DNA of 64,000 nucleotides from Carya illinoinensis. Taxonomy: Eukaryota; Streptophyta; Magnoliopsida; Fagales; Juglandaceae. Shown in pieces: positions 58,350-64,000 of this stretch. The notes under the pieces were generated by a model. That model had not been told where the DNA came from. It did not search any database and saw nothing but the letters and a program-made list of their open reading frames with translations. Each line of letters starts with the position of its first letter. The stretch's first letter is position 1. Location: assembly GCF_018687715.1 (NCBI RefSeq), contig NC_056752.1, positions 16,513,501 to 16,577,500 of the forward strand. The letters are read 5' to 3'. The position numbers and the translations under genes were made by a program.

Positions 58350-61300
58350 GAAGGAGTGTAAATGTTAAGAATACCCATCTTGGAGAATATTAAAATATGA
58401 ATTACAACCAAGAGGTTTAGTCAAAATATCAGCCAGCTAATGTACTGAGAAAGCATGTAATGTTTTCAGAGATCTTGCTAACAATCTTTCTCAAACAATA
58501 TGACAATCAATATCAATATGTTTTGTATGCTTGTGAAAAATTGGATTTGCTGCTATGTGAAGAACAATTTGATTGTCACAAAAAAGCACTGTTGGTTAAG
58601 TAATCTCACATGTTGTGGCTACTATGGCACGATATTCAGTCTCTGATGTAGATCTAGAAATAATATTTTGCTTCTTTGACTTCCATGAGATGAGAGACTG
58701 TCCAAGGAATATACAAAAACCTGTAATTGACTTTCTAGTGTCTTTGCATGCTGCCCAATCAGCATCACAAAATGCTTTTAATTGTAGATCATTTGCTGAA
58801 GGAAGGAATATCCCTTGACCAGGGTTGATTTTGATATAACTTAAGACACGATGAGTAGCTGCCAAATGAGTATCATTAGGATTTGCAACATACTAACCTA
58901 GTACCCGAATAGAAAATGATAAGTCAGGTCTTGTAAGAGTTGAGTACAAAAGTCGACCAACTAATCTTCTATAACAAAGTGGATTTGAGAGAGGTTTGCT
59001 CTCTGCTTTATACAATCTCAAGTTTTGATCCATTGGGAATGAGGTTGGTTTATAGCCAAGGTAGCCTCCATCAGACAAGATTTCCAGGGCATACTTTCTT
59101 TGTGAGATAGTAATGACTTTTGTGGAACGAACAATCTTAATACCAAGGAAATACTTCAAAGGTCCAAGGTCTTTGAGTTTGAATTAAGAATGAAGAAATT
59201 GCTTCAAATAAGCTACAGTATCATCTTCATTACTGGCGATGATAATATCATCTACATAAACCAGTAATGCAATAAAATAATGATCTTTCTGTCAAGTGAA
59301 CAAAGTGTAGTTAACTGAGGATTGAACAAAGCCATGAGCTTTCAATGCAGAATAGAATTTGGAAAACCATTATCTTGAGGCCTGTCTAAGACCATATAAT
59401 GACTTCTTCAGTCTACATACAAGTGGAGGACTTGAAGAATCAGCTTTGACAAAAATAGAAGGTAAAAACTCCCCTTGAGTAGAAGCCCCATTTGCATTAC
59501 AGTGAAAACCTAGTAGTAAAGACATGTATACCTCCTCCTCTAGATATCTATGCAAGAAAGTATTGTTGACATTCAGTTGATGTAGAGACCAATTTTTGTA
59601 TGCAACAATGGCTAAAGGAGTACACACAGTTACTAACTTGGCAACTGGTGAGAAAGTTTCCAAGTAATCCAATACTTCCTACTGTGTATAGCCCTTAGCA
59701 ACCAGACAAGCTTTGTATCTCTCAACAAAACCATTAGAATTATATTTGATTTTGTAAACCCACCTACATCCAACAGCTTGCTTATTTTAAGGTAAGTGAG
59801 TTATACACCAGGTTTTGTAATCTTCCACGATCTTAATTTCAGCAACCGTGGCATCACACCATTGAGTATGTTGTTTAGCTTGTCGAAAAGATGTAGGTTC
59901 TTTTTTAGATGAAATTGATAGAGTATAGTCTTTTTGAGAGGAAGAGAGTTTAGAATATGAAACAACAGAAAAAAGTGGATATTGAGTACCTGAATTAGGA
60001 GCTTTACTCAAGGAATCAGATGTAGTAGTAGCTACTGCATTAGCTAAATTGCAATGATAATCTACAAGATATGATGGATTTTTGTAAATTCTAGTGGATT
60101 TTCGAATATTAGGTTGAGGACTTGAAGGATCAAGATTTGACTAAGAATCAATATGAGGAATATTTGTGAAAGAATTACTAGAATTTTTTTGTGATAAAAG
60201 GTAAAGAAATAGTAGGAAATGAATTTGATCGATTGAAGATCTGGGATGTAGAGAATCTGAATGTATGAGAATCAACAGGAACAGGGAGAAACTCATCTGA
60301 TTGAGGAACATATATAACTACTGACTGATTGGGAAGAAGGTTAGATGTTTTAAAAGGGAATATAGATTCACGAAAGGTAACATCTCTAGACAGAAAAATG
60401 GTACTATTTTTTAGATCATAAAGCTTGTATCCCTTGGTACCATATGGATATCTAAGAAAAATACAAAGACAAGCTCGATGTGTAAATTTAAAACGATTAT
60501 GAGACAATGTTGAGGCAAAACATAGGCAGGCAAATACCCTAAGATGAGAATAATTGGTGTTTGTGAAAATAGAATTTCATATGGTGTTTTGTTAGATAAC
60601 AATGGGGAAGGTGTTCGATTGATTATGTATGCTGCTATGAGAACACATTCACTCCAGAAAACAAGTGGTAAGTTGGCATGAAATTTAAGGGATCGAGCAA
60701 CATTGAGTAAGTGTTGGTGTTTACGCTCAACTACAATATTTTGCTGAGGTGTAGCAACACATGTTTGTTGATGTAAGACTCCTCTAGAAGAATAGAAATC
60801 TTGCATATCATACTCAGCTCCTCTGTCAGTCCTTATAGCTTTGATTCAAATTGTGTTTCTATGAGTTTGAAAAATGACTGAACTAGAGAATGAGTTTCAG
60901 ACTTATTTTTCATGGATATACCCAAGTACAACATGAATGATCATCTACAATGGAAAGGAAATAACGAAAACCAATAAGTGATTCAACAGAAAAGAGACCC
61001 CATATATCACAATAAATCAATTCAAAAATTTTAAAATGGTAGTATGACTAATATTGAATGGCAATCTTTTATTTTTTGCCAATGGACAAACATTACAAGT
61101 AAACTTTGAAGAGGTACTAATATCAGGAATGAATTTTTGCAGAGTTTGAATCTTGCTGAAAGAAGGATGTCCTAGCATAAAATGCCGAAGATCAAATGAA
61201 GAAAGATTTATAGCAGAAAAAACACTAGAATTAGTAGCTGGAACTTGAGAATTATCTTGCAACATATTTAAACCAGCAACTTGTTTAGCCACTCCAAGGT

Positions 61301-61738
61301 CCTATATAAAGCAAGATTGAGCAGGAAACAAAAAACAACAAGAAGAATTTTTTGTTAGTCTTTGGAATGAAATGAGATTAAAAGAGAAAGATGGAACATG
61401 TAGAACATTCTGAAAAATCAAAGAATTCAATATTTTTACAGTTCCAACATGTGTAATAGGAACACATGTACCATTTGGTAATTTTACTGAGGTATTGACA
61501 AGAGAGATAATTGAAGTTTGACAAGAGAGATAATTGAAGTTAAGTGTGAAATAGAACTGGCCATATGATCAATAGCACCACTATCAATTATCCAAGAACT
61601 AGATTTGCTATGAACAAAATCAGATGGTATGGTCATACCTGACAGACTTAAAGAATTTGGAATAGAGTCTGAATGATCAAATTGTGCAAGGCCAGAAAAA
61701 GTACCATCCACAAAACTCATTTTGTTCTTGAAGTGCAC
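58350..61738 (-). pseudogene. Copia E pol remains
   Basis: Protease is at 61738-61484 (SWIIDSGAIDHMASS, catalytic DSGA kept). GAG-pre-integrase is at 61292-61017 (LRHFMLGHPSFSKI; CNVCPLAKNKRLPF). Integrase core is at 60806-60411 ([20 protein letters not shown]). RT is at 59672-58893 (YLETFSPVAKLVTV; VCRLKKSLYGLRQASR; active-site VYVDDIIIA near 59255). RNase H is at 58865-58596 (CDADWAACKDTRKSITGFCI), with the end ADILTKPLG near 58420. The pieces lie in several frames with stops between them, so no polyprotein is made. Confidence 0.87.
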
Positions 61739-61879
61739 AAGTGCCGTACAGTCGCTTTGAAAAAAAGTAGGGTCTATTATTAAAAAATAATTATTTTCTC
61801 ATATAGGTCCCGTATTTATTCATTTTTTCAAAGTGATTGTGTTGCTCATGCACACTCTCGATTGCAACTATTATTTCTC
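61735..61879. mobile_element. Second MULE-type MITE copy, partial
   Basis: The inner part matches the element at 33419-33590 (ACAGTCGCTTTGAAAAAAA; central GGTCCC; TTTTTCAAAGTGATTG). Its right end, reverse-complemented, reads GAGAAATAATAGTTGCAATC, clearly related to the other copy. The left outer arm is missing, where it meets the truncated copia E. Confidence 0.7.
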
Positions 61880-62195
61880 TAACTACCAACATCTACCTTT
61901 TATCTTTCATTTTTTTAATTATTGTTTTAATTTTATATTATTTACTTCTTATTTTAATTTTTTTACTAAATTTAAATGGAAAACTATAAATAATCACTCA
62001 ACAAAAAAATCAAAATATCGTTAGGCCTGATGGCTATTGTATTGGACATATGGTGCAAATCGAAATAAATAGTGGTTTAATGTATCAAGTTATTGGTTTT
62101 ATTAACTTAAAAAAAATTTAAAAAAAACAACAACTCGGTTGTAAATATTTGATCGAGGATTAATCGGTAGTTTGGGGGACTCAAACTGATTTTCA

Positions 62196-62230
<35 letters not shown>

Positions 62231-64000
62231 AAGAAAGAAGAAGAAGAAGAAGAAGAAGAAGAGAGAAGAAGAAGAAGAAGAAGAAAAAAAGAAGCTACAA
62301 ATATAGAATCTTGAAGTGCAAATAATAAAATGCCAAAGTTAGAGTAAACTCCAAATATATAAAAGTGCACATTTGTATGATCATGATAACGCTTTTAGCT
62401 CAGGAACGTATTTAGATCTCTTAAAATTATTGATCGACTTCTAAGATCTAGAGTGAGAAAGTTGACATATGAAGTACTTAATTATATGACATTTATAGCT
62501 ATCCTAGTGAATTTATTGAACTCTCAATAAATTATATTATAGGACCCACATCATGCATCTATCTTTCTATCATTCTAGGTCCTTGAGTTTGATAAGAACT
62601 AATTTAGAGAATTTTTATGCTCAAAACATTTAAATGGTTATGTATAGAAGTATTGCATATATATATATATAGATATATACAAAAATTTTATATGTAGTTA
62701 TTTTTATATATTTTTTATATATTCTATTGATATGATTGACTGCATTATTTTTTAATATAAAATAATTGTTTTTATTAATTATATTGATAAAATATAGAAA
62801 AAAAAATGAAAAAGTAATTATATGTAGCAAAATTTATATATATATATATATATATATATAAGGTTTAGGTTGGAATTTTTTTTTTTTTTTTTTTGTTTCT
62901 TATTAGGTTGGGGAAACAAATAGAAAACGATGAAAACACTTGTGGCGGCGACTTTTCATGTTGCCCACAGAATGTCATAGATGTTGTAGTGTGCCTGTTG
63001 CCACTAGTAAAGTCCAAAGAGTCTGCTCACAGAGCAGCTAGCCACAGCTAAATAGTCAGTGTGGTCTTTCTTGGAAAGAGATTGGAACAAGAATGGATCA
63101 TGGAAGAAACTAATATAAAGATCTGAAATCCTTCCTTTCCATTTCAGGACTTGTGGTTTTAGTGATGATATCGTTTGATGCAAATGCATGCTTAACTGCA
63201 AAGAAATTCAGGTGAACAAAATAAATATGAAAAGAAAAGCACTGACCCGAAAGCAATGGTTCTTTTTTTTTTTTTATTATTATTAAGTTTTATTTTAACG
63301 CTAAATACTTATGCCCAGATGTTAAATTGAATTTAAATAAGTTGAGTTCTTTATAAATAATAATGAGTTAAGATGGTATAATGAATTTTATAAAGTCTAT
63401 TTAAGATGAATTTAGATATATTTAGATGTTAAGATGAGTTAAGATGTATTTATTAAAAATTTAAAATGAATGTAAATCCTGCATGTAAAAAAGTGTCGAG
63501 TTAAAAAAAATTGTAAGTTTTACGTGTTAAAATATTTTGAGTTGAGATAAGTTTAATGATTTAAGAATTGTGTATTTAAATACTAAATATATTTTAAGAT
63601 TAGACTAAATTAAATTAATTTTAATTAAATATAAACTCCAAACGGTGCCTTAATAAACTCCTACATCTATATTTTTCTTAATGTTTTTTTCCATAACTTA
63701 AAAAAAATAATAAAAAACAAAATATTGAATAGGGTCGGCTAGAAGCCTAGGACTGACTGAATACCCATATATATATATATATATATATTTTTAAAAGAGT
63801 TACATATTATTACGTACGTGACAAAAACAATTAATCACCGCACATCGTTTTAATCATATAAAGCAATCTCCAAATTTCAAAAAGTATGTTCCCCCTCACA
63901 TGAAGTACTCTAGATATAATTCAATAATCATGAATTATATATATAATTGGTGTCAATCTAATTTAAATCAAATCATATTACAATATTAAAAATTAAAAGA
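61880..64000. other. AT-rich intergenic with simple repeats
   Basis: No gene is seen. It holds a poly-A/(GAA)n tract at 62199-62294, TA repeats near 62650-62670, 62836-62862 and 63768-63790, and a T-run near 62878-62895. Short frames are not convincing. Confidence 0.7.

Larger units (their letters stand above)
58155..61738 (-). mobile_element. Ty1/copia retrotransposon E, 5'-truncated
   Basis: On the minus strand the order is protease, integrase, RT, RNase H, polypurine tract (TTGAGGGAAAG, 58348-58338) and 3' LTR (58337-58155, starting TATTAAG and ending CCTGACA). Gag, the primer site and the 5' LTR are missing. The sequence breaks at about 61738, where a MITE lies. Stops and frameshifts divide pol, but the RT active site is intact. 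Confidence 0.88.

Noticed and set aside
62199..62294. Poly-A and (GAA)n tract as a possible retroposon tail
   Set aside because: No LINE or SINE body or target duplication could be found next to it, so it is listed only as simple repeat.

Overview
This window is nuclear DNA from a flowering plant, most likely a woody eudicot. The evidence is plant-type introns, a plant fibrillarin gene, a plant MATE remnant, and dense nested LTR retrotransposons and hAT elements. The species cannot be read from the sequence. Two protein-coding genes look intact: fibrillarin (minus strand, seven exons, 17883-21981) and a single-exon Werner-like 3'-5' exonuclease (plus strand, 55224-55856). Nearly everything else is transposable-element DNA in various stages of decay, plus a few gene remnants.

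Layout. 1-2800: 5' part of a broken Ty1/copia element. 2812-3716: antisense Ty3/gypsy fragment (LTR plus gag N-terminus). 3717-8752: a second, plus-strand gypsy element with both LTRs truncated and a ruined gag/protease. 8753-15770: an unrecognised minus-strand gene remnant split by a copia element with clear LTRs and a 5-bp target duplication (10621-15268). 16203-17400: a SINE and a two-exon MATE remnant. 17883-22096: fibrillarin and its promoter; intron 5 holds a U60-like box C/D snoRNA and a diverged tandem partner. 23040-24270: an SRC2-like remnant and a copia gag remnant.

24449-37824 is a four-layer nest. A 119-bp inverted-repeat element was split by a minus-strand LTR retrotransposon with 2.1-kb LTRs and a non-coding interior (LARD-like). 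The 3' LTR of that element was entered by an autonomous-type hAT transposon, whose transposase gene was then split by a solo LTR. Each insertion is supported by target-site duplications and by the intact sister LTR. 38614-42506 is a non-autonomous hAT element interrupted by a 3.3-kb solo LTR. 43536-54703 is a SIRE-like copia element with gag but no visible pol, carrying two independent solo LTRs of one gypsy family. 58155-61738 is a minus-strand copia element truncated in its gag/protease region next to a MULE-type MITE. The last 2 kb is AT-rich DNA with simple repeats.

The fibrillarin locus is the functional centre: it encodes the box C/D snoRNP methyltransferase, and its own intron appears to encode a guide RNA for that enzyme. 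The promoter carries a telo-box, as many plant ribosome-biogenesis genes do. I found no CRISPR array, no bacterial-type operon and no convincing new enzymatic system. The items most worth checking are the snoRNA pair, the coding-free LTR elements, the captured PPR fragment and the palindromic arrays inside the transposons.
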